This document shows, in pieces, positions 1 through 12,345 of a stretch of DNA of 64,000 nt. Origin of the DNA: Gnetum montanum. Its lineage: Eukaryota; Streptophyta; Gnetopsida; Gnetales; Gnetaceae. Position numbers and translations under genes: made by a program. Numbering within the stretch: position 1 is the first letter of the stretch; each line of letters starts with the position of its first letter. A model generated the notes under the pieces. It searched no databases and was not told the DNA's origin. It saw only the letters and a list, made by a program, of their open reading frames with translations. The DNA lies in contig MNCI01025274.1 of assembly GCA_015680685.1 (NCBI GenBank), forward strand, positions 427,414-491,413. Direction: 5' to 3'.

Positions 1-559
1 AACTAGAGCTACTCTATCATAAGCTAGAGAGATATCTACAATTGATACACCATTTTCTTTTGACTCTAGATAAACCCTCATGCCAACATTCCCAATTGCA
101 ATGTCATTATCCCTTGATTTTCAAAACATTCAATTCAGCAACATTTTCATTTCTATTCCAACTTCATGGTTAATTAACTGTTGTAGAATTCTTTACAAGA
201 AAGAACATAATCCTCCTTGAACAGTTTCAGTTCATTAGGATTCTATACCTCACCATTTGCAAATAAGTCCACCTGTTCCATGAAATGGTAAAAATGTTCC
301 AACAATGTCTAGCAAAGCTTGAGTCAAAGTGCCCTCAAGCCTTGGTATGGGTCTCCTTTTTGGGATTGTTCTGTCAGCACTTTTTTTTTCTGGAATCTAT
401 TGAATAGATTCCACTTCAGGCTCCTCATGAAGAGGCCTCATTGCATAGATCACCTTTGGTAGTTTTTCACCTTCTTCTTGTTGGCCCCTTCCAGCTCTGG
501 GCCACTTTTCTCATTGTTGTGAGGTTTCTCCTTCCTATGGGCATTTCTATTTTGGTGTC
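1..559. other. Unassigned left edge
   Basis: No gene, LTR end or RNA is recognisable. From about 400 to 520 the minus strand reads as a short hydrophilic stretch rich in Lys, Glu and Asn, but it has no start and no family resemblance I know. It may be the far 3' part of element A1 or flanking DNA; the corresponding part of element B (about 18190-18515) does not clearly match it. Confidence 0.4.
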
Positions 560-2759
560 ATTTGTAATCACAATGACACCATGGATTAGCAATCATTGTA
601 TAACCTTAAAGTAGTTGGGATACCTTATCTATTAAGGATAGTTACACTTAGCTAAGTTGTGATTATGGTTGATTTAATTAATCCAATTGTCATTTTATTT
701 ATGTATTATCATTAATAAACCATCCTGGAGGTTATTAGAAGGGTTAATCTTTTAAAAGTTTGATGTTTCTATGTTATTAAGGTTATTAACCCTTTGGGGA
801 GTTAGAAAAACTTACAAAACATTTCATTGATTTTTCATTGGAAACCTTAAGGTTTATGACCCCCACGATAAAGATCTTATCTTCGGTAAGTGCAAGATTG
901 AAAAACGGAGTGACTTGGGTAAACGGTTGGGAAGTTATGAGCTCTGGAAGGTTTTAGCCTCTAAAAAATTGTAAAAACTCCCCGTGTGTTATGAGAAATT
1001 TGCAAAAAAATCCTAAGTGCTCAGCAGTATATATAGTGTGTATGCACTGCATCGATGAGGGCCAGTCAATGTAGCCATTGATCATTGTTAACTTTCATTG
1101 ACTTTGGTCAAACTTTCAAAATACAAGGATTTTTTGGATGAAATTAGGATCAAATGAAAGCTTAAAGGACCAAAAAAAATATGAAAACATGAGAAGAGGA
1201 TGTTGAAGCTCATAAATGTAGAAAAATGGAGAAAAATTGATTTAGTAGATGAATGAAATGAAAGGTTCAGTAGCACTAAGTGGAATACTCAATGGAATAT
1301 GCAAAGATAGGATTGTAGCAATGTCCAAGGTAAGGAACCTTAACTAATCAAGCCAAGAGCTATGCAAGTGTGTCCTCCCCATAGCAGGCTCATGCCATTT
1401 TTTTCCTTGCATAACCTCAGGTGAAGAGTCTATGGGCCCCACAGTTGATTAATGTTCATGAAAAGTTAAGGACCAACCCAAAAGAATCTACACAAGAATC
1501 CCAACACATCAGACCAAGACATAGAACATAACATAGAACCTGGTAGTGAGGTGAGTTATGGTAGCATGGATGGATGATAGAGAAGGTGGAATGGAGTTCC
1601 AAGTTGAGGTCATAAGAAGTTCCTTGTGGAATTTGTGTTTAAAATAACCTGAGAAGTTCCATTCTCAGTCTAGACCAAAACCATCCACTTTCAGTGACTT
1701 TGCATCATCACTCTAAGACTGATCCACCCACTCAAGGCACAAGAATGCTTTAACAAAATAACCACCATTCCACAAAAAGATAAAAAGAGAAGTAGAAAGT
1801 GTGAGAGAGGGTCTTAGTTAGAGGGGACCTTTAGGCATAGGAGCATTTTGTTCAAGTCCCATAACTAGTGTTGTAGCTCATTTATTTGTTCAAGGGATGT
1901 GCTTTGAATTTCCATTGTTTATTTTTTTTGTTGTTTTTTTTTTGAAATGGGAACCACATCATGTGAGGAATTATTTATGTCAAAGGGGTGTGCTTTGAAT
2001 TTCCATCATTGTTTCTCTTTTTTTTTTTTTGGGATGGGAACCACACCATGCAACAATGTTATTTGACTTCCTATTAGTGGGTGGTATGGAATCGTAAGAA
2101 GTTTGTGAAACACACTCAAGCACTTAAGCAAGTAGAAGAGTAAAAAAAGTATTAAGTCCCCTTGAAGTCACACCCTTTACAAGCCTTTGAATCCTTCCTA
2201 ATTTCACAACTACTAAGATCATCAATTGATTAAAAGTTTCTTTAATGGAAGGGACCTCAAATTTCCAAAACAAGGAAAACTATAGAATTCATTAGCGGGG
2301 TGGATGACATGGACTCATTCCCTATTCCATGAAAACTAAACCATGTCAAAGTCATCAGACATCAAAATTCAAAAATAGAAACTAGACATCAATAATCACA
2401 ACATTAAGCATAAACCATCATTAGTAAATAGCAACAGTGGCATAGTGTCTTATGACAATAAAACACTTTTTATTAGCAAAAATAGAAAATATCACACTTG
2501 GACAAATAATGTAAAATATATAAGAAAGTGTAAAATACTTAAGAAGGTTCAAAGGTATGAAAGATGGTGTAACATTAGAAAAACCTGAAAGTTAAGAATT
2601 TGTAAATATCAAAAATGTGAAAAACAAAAAATTAAAAAAACCAAGAAGCTAAAGGGATTGTTAGAATGGATGGCCATCTCCCCCATGATTGAGTTGGAAG
2701 GAGAAGATCTAAAAAATAGAATGTGGTTGTCCATCCGTTGAGGTGGTAGTTACACTGGC
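560..2759 (-). repeat. Non-coding 3' region of element A1, shared with element B
   Basis: This stretch lies downstream of integrase on the element's strand and matches about 18515-20280 of element B in the same order, so it belongs to the family and is not flanking DNA. Athila elements often hold an env-like ORF here; none is seen. It contains two copies of a roughly 75-100 bp block (about 1894-1965 and 1981-2052), each with a GTGCTTTGAATTTCC-type start, a T-run and a GGGAACCACA-type end. Element B has the same pair. Confidence 0.7.
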
Positions 2760-4084
2760 CTATCTTGGTTCAAGGAAAGGCTTTACTTGTTGGATGTTGA
2801 CCAACTACTTTTTATTCAGGCATTCAAGCTTATAGATCAACATGGCCTTAGAGGGAAAGTTTTGATCAATTACATAAGGTTCCTCCCACAACGTTTGGAA
2901 TTTTTCCTTTTGGGGTACATGTGTGGGGTTCCAATAGAGAACCTTATCTTTTGGTTGAAGTTTTACTTTCTTGATTCTAAGGTCATAACACTACTTATTG
3001 AATTCCTTGTTCACCTCATTCAAGGATAGGACCACTAATCAATTTTCATCTAGCATATTTAGGTTGATCAATCTTTCTTTTTGTTCTAGACTTAAGTTAA
3101 GATTTAGATCATAGGCTATTGAGAGTGTATAAAGCTCAAATTGAATCGGAAGCATTGGAAGTTTTCTATACACTAACTCATAGAGAGAATAGCCAATAGC
3201 AAGTTTCCAAGTTAAATGATAAGCCCAAAGAGCATCGTTAAGCTTTGTACTCCAATCCTTCCTATATTTTCTAATGGTCCACATTAGTATTTTTGTAATC
3301 TCCTTGTTGCTTACCTTTGCTTAACCATTGGCTTGGGGGTGGTAAAGTGTTGTTAATTTATGTTCTACCCCCAAGTGTTGCATTAATTTTCTCAAGGTGG
3401 CACTTGTGAAGTGAGTTCCATTATCAGAAATTAGTGAACATGGCATCCCAAACCTATTCACAATATTTTGTTGTATAAATTTGGCAGTAGTGGATGATGT
3501 AAAATTAGTAATGGCTACTTCTTTTGCCCATTTTATGCAATAGTCCATTGTTACTATAATATATGCCTTCATGTCTAACATGGATGTGATGGGACCCATG
3601 AAGTCAACACCCCATATGTCAAAATGTTTTAGTGGTTGAACCCATGGTTGATGACCTTCCATGTGAGTGGTCATCCCCCTATCTTGTTGACAACGTTCAC
3701 AAGACTTGAAGAACTAGTGGGCATTCCTAAAGACTGTAGGCCAATAATATCCTACCATCAGTATTTTTATGGTCATGAATCTCCCTACATAGTGGCCTTC
3801 GTAAGGCCCTTCGTGAGGATCCTAGAGAATGCGTAGTTGATCTTCATTAAGGACACCCCAATGGATTAGGTCATCAGCACATACATTGTAAAGGTGTCCA
3901 TTGATTTTCATGAAGTATTTGGCCTAATGAAGAAATTATTACTTTTTCTAAAATCCAAGTCTTGTGGCATCTCTTAAGTGAGAAGCGAGGATACCATTAT
4001 ACCATATTACTTTTGCAGACGTTTGTTTACTTATTGCTCCTATAAATAGGAGTTCATCTGGAAATTGATCAGAGAGCAAGCTCT
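2760..4084 (-). pseudogene. Element A1 integrase (broken)
   Basis: Degenerate retroviral-type integrase that would splice element cDNA into chromosomes. The catalytic core reads on the minus strand at about 3320-3674: WGVDFMGPI carries the first Asp, ISDNGTHF the second, and YHPQANG marks the third region. The third catalytic residue is lost: the usual QAE reads stop-A-K, so Glu is Lys. The C-terminal part (3039-3284) has the Athila-type KLNDALWAY and LVYRKLPMLP stretches and a LNMLDEN motif, and the frame runs to a TAG at 2760-2762. The H-H-C-C zinc region should lie at about 3680-4080 but is too decayed to define. Confidence 0.8.
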
Positions 4085-4470
4085 CCTCCTATTTATTGTC
4101 CCATCTTAAGTGAGAGAGGTGGTCAGCAACCACATTCTTGGTCCCTTTTTGATCTACCATAGTGAGATCAAATTCCTGTAAGATCACCATCCATTGTATA
4201 ACATGGGGGCTCACCATTGTCTTGCTCATGAGGAAGTGGATTTCATTATGGTCCATATGTATAAATACTTCATAACCAAGCACATAGTATTTGAACTTTT
4301 CTAGTGCATACACCACAACCATTAGTTCTTTTTTCATGGTGATGTAATTTAACTGTGATTCCACAATGCTTTGACTTGCGCAGTAGACATAGTATGGACA
4401 TTTCTTATCATCCATCTACTTGAGCACTACTTCCAAAGCATAGTTAGATGCATCTGTCATGATATGGAAA
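4085..4470 (-). pseudogene. Element A1 RNase H domain (broken)
   Basis: RNase H removes the RNA strand during reverse transcription. The longest open part is 4089-4415. Visible landmarks are TDASNYAL (first catalytic Asp, just upstream of that part), LNYITMKKELMVVVYALEKF, and FIHMDH (later Asp), ending in VADHLSHL, the usual close of plant gypsy RNase H. A stop separates the TDAS segment from the longest open part, so no intact enzyme can be made. It sits directly between RT and integrase as in other gypsy elements. Confidence 0.8.
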
Positions 4471-5400
4471 GGTCTGAACTAGTTTGGTGCTCGTAGGATT
4501 GGTGTTTCTATGAGTTTCTCTTTTAATTTTTGAAATGCGTGTTCACATTCACTTGGTCCATATGAAAGATGCATATTTCTTTCTAAGCTCTACCAATGGA
4601 TTTACGATCTTAGAGAAATTCTCTATAAATCATCAGTAGTAGCCAGTGTCCAAGGAATGATCAGACATCTTTAATGGCCTTTAGTTGGCACATTATTCCT
4701 TGGATGACCCTTATTTTTTGGGTCTACCTCATTCCCTTTTTACAAAATTTTGTGCCATAGCATAATGCCTTCTTGGATCATGAGATGGCTCTTTTGCCAA
4801 TTGATCCATAGGTTTGTCTCTAAAAATCTTTTCAGTACTTGCTCAAGTTGGTTCAAGGATTGCTCAAAGGTAGCTCCATAGGTGGAAAAGTCATCCATGA
4901 AGACTTCAACACCACTACCAATCTACTATTGAAAGATACTAAGGACTAAGCATTGAAAGGTTGTAGGGACATTGCATAGATCAAATGGCATCTTACAATA
5001 TGCAAAAGTTCCTTAGGAACTCATGAATGTTGTCTTAACCTAATCTTCTAGTACAATTTGGATTTGGTTATAGCCACTACAACCATCTAATAAACTATAC
5101 TAATAATTCCCAAATATGGTGTCTAACACTTGATTTACAAGTGGCAAAGGAAAGTGATCTTTAAATGTTGCCATATTCAACAACCTAAAGTTGATGCAAA
5201 CCTACCATTTGCCATCCTTCTTTGGTACAATTACGAGTGGGCTAACCCACTTACTATCTGCAATGGGATAGATGAACCCTACCTTGAGGAGTTGCTCAAT
5301 TTCCTCTTTGATGATTTGCTTCAATTTGGGGTTCAACTACCTTTACAACTACCTTCTAGGCTTCATGGCTAAGTTGGTGTAGATGCAATGCTGAGATATC
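4471..5400 (-). pseudogene. Element A1 reverse transcriptase (broken)
   Basis: Reverse transcriptase of the Ty3/gypsy type. On the minus strand the block SPLVIVPKKDGKW lies near 5220-5250, SLLDGCSGYNQI near 5060-5100, TFAYCKMPFDLCN near 4980-5010, and the catalytic box VFMDDFSTYG near 4870-4910. The Y/F-x-D-D active site is intact but several in-frame stops interrupt the domain, for example just after PKKDGKW. The usual G of MPFGL reads as Asp. Confidence 0.85.
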
Positions 5401-5849
5401 CTTGGATCAATTCCTGTTAGCTCTGGATATGAACAAGAAAAGGCTATTGACCATTTGTTCATCACCTTCAACAACTTTTCTTTTTGTGTAGGAGCAAGTT
5501 TGGAATTAATGATGACCAATTTATCATTCTTTAAAAATGCATACTCCATACCATTGGTAAATTTTTTAGTTCTAGGGGCTCTTGCTTAAAGTTATCAGGG
5601 ATTTCCAACTCTCCCCAATATGTATCATTATCTTCATTAGAGAGTTGGAAATGAGCTTGTTCAATTTTCTCCATGCCTTCAACATATGCACAAGTTAGGC
5701 TCTCAATTGGCTTCATGCATATTGTGCTGCTATCTAAAAGCTATCAACCATTGGGTGCCCTCCCATTTTGTGGCTGTTGTATATACACACCTTTGAATAT
5801 TAATTTCTTGTGCACACTGATTGAATGCTTTAATGTATGTACTTTTGAT

Positions 5850-6290
5850 TGATTAGATCTTTTGCACATAATTGCACCCATTTTCGTTGTGCACAATGCA
5901 TGGAATATGCTTCTTCTTAATCTTGCCTAAATCATTTTTCTTGGATATTTCTAAAGATAGGTCCCTTATTCCCATTCTTGCATCAACTGTGCTTAACCAA
6001 GCCCTTCCCATAATGATGGGGAAGTCATTGTTGCAGTCATCCACCTTGATCACTAGAAAATCAGTAGGATAGGACCACCCACAAACTATGGTTACAATGT
6101 CCTCTACTAAGCCCAAAGGGATAATAATTGACTGATATGCTAATTCTAGATGAATTTTGCTCTTCTTAAGAGGTGGTAGGTTCCAAGCCTTATACATGTC
6201 ATGGGAGATGAGATTAACTCTAGAACTAGAGTCAAGAAGAGCTTTGCATAGCTCATGTCCAGCAATATGTAGATAAATGAGTGGAATTTC
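5850..6290 (-). pseudogene. Element A1 protease region (broken)
   Basis: Aspartic protease domain that would cut the gag-pol polyprotein. The active-site segment reads KALLDSSSRVNLI near 6210-6265, where element B has D-L-G; the Gly of the D-x-G triad is therefore replaced by Ser here. Downstream, PIIMGRAWLSTVDARMGI (about 5960-6030) is the flap and C-terminal hydrophobic-G motif typical of Athila-type proteases. The longest open part is 5853-6197. Confidence 0.75.
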
Positions 6291-6399
6291 TAGATCAGAT
6301 CTTTTTGTAGGAAGATTTCCAACCTTGATCTAGTTAGAAACAACATGATTTAGCATTGTAGTATGGATCCTAGGTGACATGTGGTTTGAAGGACACTCG

Positions 6400-8823
6400 A
6401 AGGTATTTGATGCAGAAGATGAGGGTGTTGGAGATGTAGGGCACTCAATTAGAGTAGGTTGTGAGGGCTAAAGAGGACTACTGGGTTGGAAGAAAGGTCT
6501 TTCCCTTGATTGATTTTTTAGACCACTTGGTAAAAAACTAGTTGTGAGTGTACAAACTTGGTAGCATTTCATTGTTACGATTGTGGAGGAATCTCACTTT
6601 GCATGGATGGAGCAAGAGGTAATTGGGTTGAAGGTGGAGGTGTATTTGTAAAGGGATGTGGAGGATGGTATGGATACGGATATGGGTTTTTCTCTAAAGT
6701 ATATGGAGAATGTGTTCAATGGTACTCTAGAGGGTAATAGTAATGTTGGAATGATGTATGACTTGTAAAACTTCTAGGGGAGATGGGTTGCTAAAAATAA
6801 TACCCATATGGACTTGGTTGCCTATAAGGGTACTATTGCCTTAGCTGTGGCATTTCCTATGATTATGGTTGCTACCATTGTTGGTATTGTTCATACGATT
6901 GTGGAGGAGTTCCACTTGGGTAGTAAGCTTTTTGTTGTTGGTGGAACTGCCTTGGACTACCTTGAGGGTATGAAAATTATCTTGGAGCTTGCCTACATGC
7001 CAAGAAAGGATTCAATGTGTATCCTCTAAACTCTTAAAAGTGTGACATGACATGGCAGCATCCCTTTGGATGTTTGTATTGACAGATGTCACATTTAGTT
7101 TCATCATTAGAGTCAGACTTCACAACTTCCTCTATTGCATCAGCTTTTCCCTTACCTCTTTGGTAGGCATGTTCAACTTCTTTTTGCCTCCTGTGATTAT
7201 GATCACTATTTTGCTCTTTGGATTCTCTAGAAATCTTCAAAGCGGTTTGAAATTTTTCATCCAAAGAGTCTCATAACTTGTTAACCATGGCCAAAATATC
7301 ATAAACAAATTTTTGGATGGGCAAGATCTTTTTGTTCATCACTTCATCAAGTGGTGACTCCTCCTTGTCACAAAATTGAACCTCTCATTTTTTGATGGAA
7401 GGGTTCCTATTATACTCTTTAGCACTTTCTCTTTTTTGTAACTCACCTTCTTCTTTTTCTACCTGCTTAATTAGCCTCTAGATTTGATGACCTCTCAATT
7501 TAGAAAATCTTCCTTGGGAATACACCCCAAGGGTTCTTCTAGTTTTTACTCTACGCCCATCTATAATGTGGCAAAGCTCTTCCCTCTAAGAATAACCATG
7601 GCCAAAGAATTAGTGTTGGAGTGAATGGTATTGACCCATGATAGCATCCAAGGGTTCATGTGTTGTTTGTCTCCAACCTTTGATTTTCCTTCTCAGATTA
7701 GACACTCTAGAGTACGTTTGATATTTGTCATTAAATAGCTCTAGCAAGGTAGATAGATTCCAACTCTAAGGATTAGTACCAACTTTTAGCTTCTTTGATG
7801 AGTGTCCTTGGGAAAAGCTTGAGTTTTTACCATTCATTCTCTATGTTCTATAAGGAAAAAGCATCATGAAAAGCTTGTAGATGTGTCTACAGATCAGAAT
7901 TGTATCCCCCCTTAAATCTCGGGAAATTATTCATGTCTTGATGCTTGATCCTATTATCCTTCATATGTCTAGTTGAGATTTTCATTGCCTCTACAATATT
8001 GAGCATACTTCAAGTCGCTAATAGAGGTTCATCATCATTATTGCATTGATGATGCTGATGATGGTTTCAGCCATCCCTTTGATTTTAGTGGCCTTCACGA
8101 TCATTGTTATCTCACTGATCACCTTTATTATGGTTTTTTTTTATGGAAACTTCCATGAGAACTGTCAAATAAAGAGGAATGTTCAAAATTAGATGAATAG
8201 AATGAAGAGGAAGGTGGATCACCACCACCACCGTCATGTCTGCCACCACTCATATGCTAATTATGATCACCATCCTTACATCCCTTACTATTGTGGTGTT
8301 TACCTAAGTCCCTACCTTGGCTATCACTTCTTCCTAAATCTATTTTATCTATAGTGGATCATACGTTCAAGCTCACATACTCACCATTTATAACAAGGGG
8401 TGGAGAATCTTTATGTTGAGAACCTTCAATAGGAGGATCCTCAATGTCATATTGATTTAGTAGGAACAATGGATTGGTGTAATGTTTCCCCTTTGTAGCT
8501 TCATGGAGTTTCTCCTAATTTTGTTCTCATTTGCATTGTGTTTCAGTGGAACAGTAGTTTCAAGTGTCATACCCATCCACAGCGTATTCTTCATAGAGAT
8601 TTGCTATGCCTAGCTTCTTAAGGATTTTGAATAGTATCCTGGGCATAAATTGATTAGGGGAAAAGATGACATTGCCCTCCATATCATGCCATCATAGCTA
8701 TTCATCTTGATGTAAGATGAAAGTGAATTTTGACACAAACTCATTGGGATGAGTGTATACCACCTTGCATTCTTGTGGAACTAGTGGTTTGGTATCTTTG
8801 TGCTTGTGAGAAGAAGAAGACAT
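6400..8823 (-). pseudogene. Element A1 gag (broken)
   Basis: Gag, the particle-forming protein. The likely start is the ATG at 8821-8823, followed by a Ser/His/Lys-rich N terminus (MSSSSHKHKDTKPL). The retrotransposon-gag core is at about 7720-7940, with NNFPRFKGGYNSDL and KLFPRTLIKEAKSWY. A zinc-knuckle-like motif, CDICQYKHPKGCC, lies near 7050-7100. Element B has the same motif, so its slightly short spacing is a family trait. Several stops break the frame. Between 6400 and 6800 are low-complexity Gly/Tyr/Pro-rich codons that suit a gag-protease linker. Confidence 0.75.
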
Positions 8824-9407
8824 TTTACAAAACAAGATAAAATTATGAATGTGCTTTTATAATTCTATGTATAGTGGGAATGATATTGACCTTGAGGTTC
8901 GTACAACAATATTAACGGTATTCACCTAAACATAAATAGTGCACATTCCACAAACAAAGTCCCTAGCAACGTATTCTTCATAAATAGTTTCAAGTGTCAT
9001 ACCCATCCACAACGTATTCTTCATAGAGATTTGCTATTCCTAGCTTCTTAAGGATTTTGAATAGTATCCTGGGCATAAATTGATTAGGGGGCAAGATGAC
9101 ATTGCCCTCCATATCATGCCATCATAGCTATTCATCTTGATGTAGGATGAAAGTGAATTTTGATACAAACTCATTGGGATGAGTGTATACCACCTTGCAT
9201 TCTTGTGGGACTAGTGGTTTGGTATCTTTGTGCTTGTGAGAAGAAGAAGACATTTTACAAAACAAGATAAAATTATGAATGTGCTTTTATAATTCTATGT
9301 ATAGTGGGAATGATATTGACCTTGAGGTTCGTACAACAATATTAACGGTATTCACCTAAACATAAATAGTGCACATTCCACAAACAAAGTCCCTAGCAAC
9401 AATGCCA
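8555..9407 (-). repeat. 430-bp tandem duplication of leader and gag start
   Basis: Positions 8555-8984 and 8985-9407 are direct repeats with an offset of exactly 430 bp and only a handful of differences by eye. Each copy holds the gag ATG (8821-8823 and 9251-9253) and the leader. The inner copy ends in half a primer site (CCCTAGCAAC at 8961-8970) joined to unrelated sequence, while the outer copy keeps the whole primer site. The copies are more alike than A1 and B are, so the duplication came after the families diverged. Element B has a single copy. Confidence 0.9.
9390..9407 (-). promoter_or_regulatory. Primer binding site of element A1 (tRNA-Asp type)
   Basis: The minus strand reads TGGCATTGTTGCTAGGGA, one base inside the LTR. 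Compared with the plant tRNA-Asp primer site TGGCGCCGTTGCCGGGGA it matches at 13 of 18 positions and all five differences are transitions. It fixes the strand and the inner LTR border. Confidence 0.8.
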
Positions 9408-9408
9408 A

Positions 9409-10295
9409 TGATGAGTGGTGAGGTACCCCTATGCCCAACCATATGAATCACAAAGCATTCACACGCGATCAGGTAATTTAGTGGACTTTATCATTTCTGG
9501 TGCAATAATCCTTTAGGAAGTGAATGTAGCCTTAAGGTCAATCATTGTCTTTCCAATTACACTTGTGACATTTGTTGGCATGGTTAAGTGTAATTAAGGC
9601 ATTCAATTTTTATCATTTTATGTTTTATAGATTGGTGCTCAAAATGTAGATTAAAGAAATTGGATTAACTAAACTAAATTAACTAATTAACTTGAATTTA
9701 ACTAATCCTAACATAAGCATTCGATCCTACTTTTCATACATGTTCTGAACCCACGTATCCATTGCTAGGCAACAAAGTGCTATGTGATTGGGCATACCAA
9801 GCAAAAACACTACTGGGATTACCAAGGGAATATGTGTTATGCTTGAAGCAGTCATACTTATGTGCATAATCTATTTGGCTTAATTGCTTCATTAATGTAA
9901 TAAATGGAAAATATTTAATAACTAATGGAAAAAATTTAATAAATAATTAAAAACATTGAATTCATAATTGAAATAGCTAATCTATCCAAATTATTTCAAG
10001 GTTTATCAGAAAGCTCATCTTTATTGCTGCACACATTGGCATGCTCAAGTACAACAATGCTCAAATAAAGACCAATACACTCAATGACTCTTGCTATGGG
10101 CACTTGGGGGAAAACTTCTAACTTTCAAATGGAAAAACTACAAGAGCTCCATTGCAACTACAATCTCTATTTTCCATAAATGTGGATGCAAGTATGTATT
10201 TATAGCTAATTTTCAACACTGCATCGATAGGTTCTCGTCGACAATGCCTAGTCGACGAGGCCTCGTTGATGCAACCAACTGAATGCGACTCATCA
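9409..10295 (-). repeat. 5' LTR of element A1
   Basis: 887 bp with ends TGATGA...TCATCA, a 6-bp inverted terminal pair shared with the LTRs of B and, with small changes, D. A minus-strand TATAAATA box lies at 10197-10204, leaving a short U3 of about 90 bp. That U3 contains a perfect 9-bp-arm inverted repeat with GTCGAC in each arm (10234-10242 and 10251-10259). Confidence 0.9.
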
Positions 10296-12159
10296 CCTAC
10301 TATCAGATGGTTATAAAAATCATGGTTTATATATATTGATGATGATGTGGTATTGTACCCTAGTAGAGTTCCTAGTTTCCTACACCCTAAGAAGACACCC
10401 ATCTTCGATGAAGCTAGGTCAAAGTAATTGGTAAGAAAACTAGTAGAAGGGGATAAGATATCATTTATTAAGTTAAAATAGGTTTTAATTTAAATTCTTA
10501 TGTCTTTATTTTTCTTATTTACTATGATTATTAATGGAAATAAATGTATCCACAATGTTTAGAAAGATGATTTTAGAGAATATAGATAAAGAAGAGTTGG
10601 TTAAGGGGATGGTGGAAAGCTTCACAAAGAAACTAAGAGTTATCGTAGATATTGATAAGCTTGTTTTTTTTACATAGGTAGTTATGATAGTAGGAGTGGT
10701 TGATATGCTATTAAGATAATGAATGGCTTGTGTTGCAGATTATTTAGATTATAACTAATATTAAAAAGGTATCATTTATGAATCTTGATTTACATATCCT
10801 TGAATTTGGAAATCCTATGATTTAAGCCAAGATGGATGCTCTAGCAAGGTATGAAATGGAGGTGGCCTTTCTTATCATGTAGAAAGACAATGTTAATGTT
10901 AGTTTGATGATAGAAATGATGACCACCATGGAGAATAAGAAGAAGCTCATGGTGTAGTTGGCTTATTTATAGGTGAAGGTGAAGAATCTAAAAGTTAATC
11001 TCTATGAGAGCAAGGTGGCACATCACAATCCTACATATTCTTCCTATTGGGACTTGCATGACTCACATGATTTCTTAGTAGCTATACATGTTAGTAGCAG
11101 AAGATGTTAATCATGGAGAGGTTAAACACCAAGATGAAGGATAACTATGCTACATGGAAACATTTAGGATACTAACAAAGGAGAAGGAAGTTGTTTTACA
11201 AGAAGTAGTAATTGACTTTTATAAAATAGCTTAGAAATGAAAAGACTACTAGGATGGTGACATATCTACTTATAGAGAAAATGGGAGCTAATGAAACATT
11301 GAAGATTTTTGAGGATTGTGTTATAGCTTAGCATAAAGAGATAGGAAAGCCACTTTGAGGCTTCACTGAGGAGGGGTATGATGGAAATAAGAGAGAGACT
11401 AGTGTGGATGAGTCTTTAGTTATAACAAAGATATCTAATATCAACCTAGATGATTTAAAATTCACTTTTCTTACTCATGAGTAGATCACTCAAATGTTTT
11501 ATATAGAAGTATGAAAAAGGAGAAGTGGCTAAAGCATCAACAATATGAGGAGAAGAAGTTGGAACAAGTCATGGTGATAAACCAATGGATAAGAAAAAAG
11601 GTTTTAGTTAATAAAATTATGTTTATGTTTTTGTTCATTTTCATAGTTTTACTTACTTTTATAGTTAATTTATTTTTATTTGTACTCTTATATAAATTTG
11701 TTATGCATTTTCCTAATATTTGTTTATTTGTTTATTTTATAGATGTTGATAAACTAAGAGCTTCAAGTAATAGAAGCAAAGACGGAGACAAAGTAGAAGT
11801 GGTGTGAAAGATATTCCTACTACTAATTTACGCATAGGTGACTATTACCAATGGATGAGAGAGATGAGATTTTGGGCTATATTTTTAGCTTTTATGTTTT
11901 TGTTAAATGTGATGTGTTTGTGTTGGCATCTACTTGTAATATTAGCCTAAAAAGGCAATTTTGTATGAACATTTGAAACAATGTTATAGGGAGGTGTAGT
12001 AAAGATGGATGGTTTTATTTATGGGTTTTTATGTTTTATATATTTATATTTTTAGTTTTAATATTTTTTATGTTTTTTTTTAATTTTTATGTCTTTAATT
12101 TTTATGTTTTGAAACTAAAGCATAGAATTGATCAAAATAAAATTTTTATAATCTCTACA
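10296..12159. other. Decayed, unidentified coding-like stretch
   Basis: From about 10560 to 11510 the plus strand reads as stop-broken, hydrophilic, Lys/Glu/Met-rich peptide with open runs such as MFRKMILENIDKEELVKGMV, and later a NINLDDLKFTFLTHE run. It looks like an old protein-coding remnant, perhaps a retroelement gag or spacer, but I recognise no domain. From 11600 to 12120 the sequence turns T-rich and low in complexity. Confidence 0.3.
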
Positions 12160-12345
12160 ATGAAGGGAAACTTAATCAAATCTATAATCTCTACTCTAGG
12201 TCCGCTAAATAAGATTAAAGTTAAATTATAGTTGGAGTATGTGACTTATTTTTCAAGACCAAGATTCTTGATGATGGTTCATGAAATAATGTTAAATCCA
12301 GCTCCATCATCCACATGCAGTAGAAGTAGCACCCTGGTGTTCTTG
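12160..12345 (-). pseudogene. Possible gypsy protease remnant
   Basis: The minus strand reads LHVDDGAGFNIIS, a stop, then TIIKNLGLEK. This resembles the D-D-G protease start of element T (HVDDGAETNVV ... SIIDKLGL). No neighbouring gag or RT was found, so this is an isolated fragment and the call rests on about 25 residues. Confidence 0.4.

Larger units (their letters stand above)
560..10295 (-). mobile_element. Element A1: Athila-like Ty3/gypsy retrotransposon, 5' LTR end present
   Basis: Minus-strand LTR retrotransposon. Reading from high to low coordinates it has the 5' LTR (9409-10295), a tRNA-Asp-type primer site, gag, protease, RT, RNase H, integrase and a non-coding 3' tail of about 2.2 kb. 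The domain order with integrase last, the tRNA-Asp-type primer site and the D-x-G protease motif place it with the Athila/Tat (OTA) branch of Ty3/gypsy. All coding parts carry stops, so it is inert. The left limit given is where similarity to the tail of element B fades. The 3' LTR is either left of the window or lost, so no TSD can be tested; the 5 bases after the LTR are CCTAC. Confidence 0.85.

Noticed and set aside
1088-1276. Minus-strand open frame of 62 codons rich in Phe/Ser/Leu
   Set aside because: Composition follows the AT-rich DNA, and the region is homologous to non-coding tail of element B; no family resemblance.
2787-3029. Plus-strand open frame of 80 codons
   Set aside because: Lies antisense to the element A1 integrase C terminus, which explains the openness.
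11511-12231. Plus-strand frames rich in Phe/Leu/Val that look like membrane proteins
   Set aside because: T-rich low-complexity DNA always reads this way; no start context or family support.
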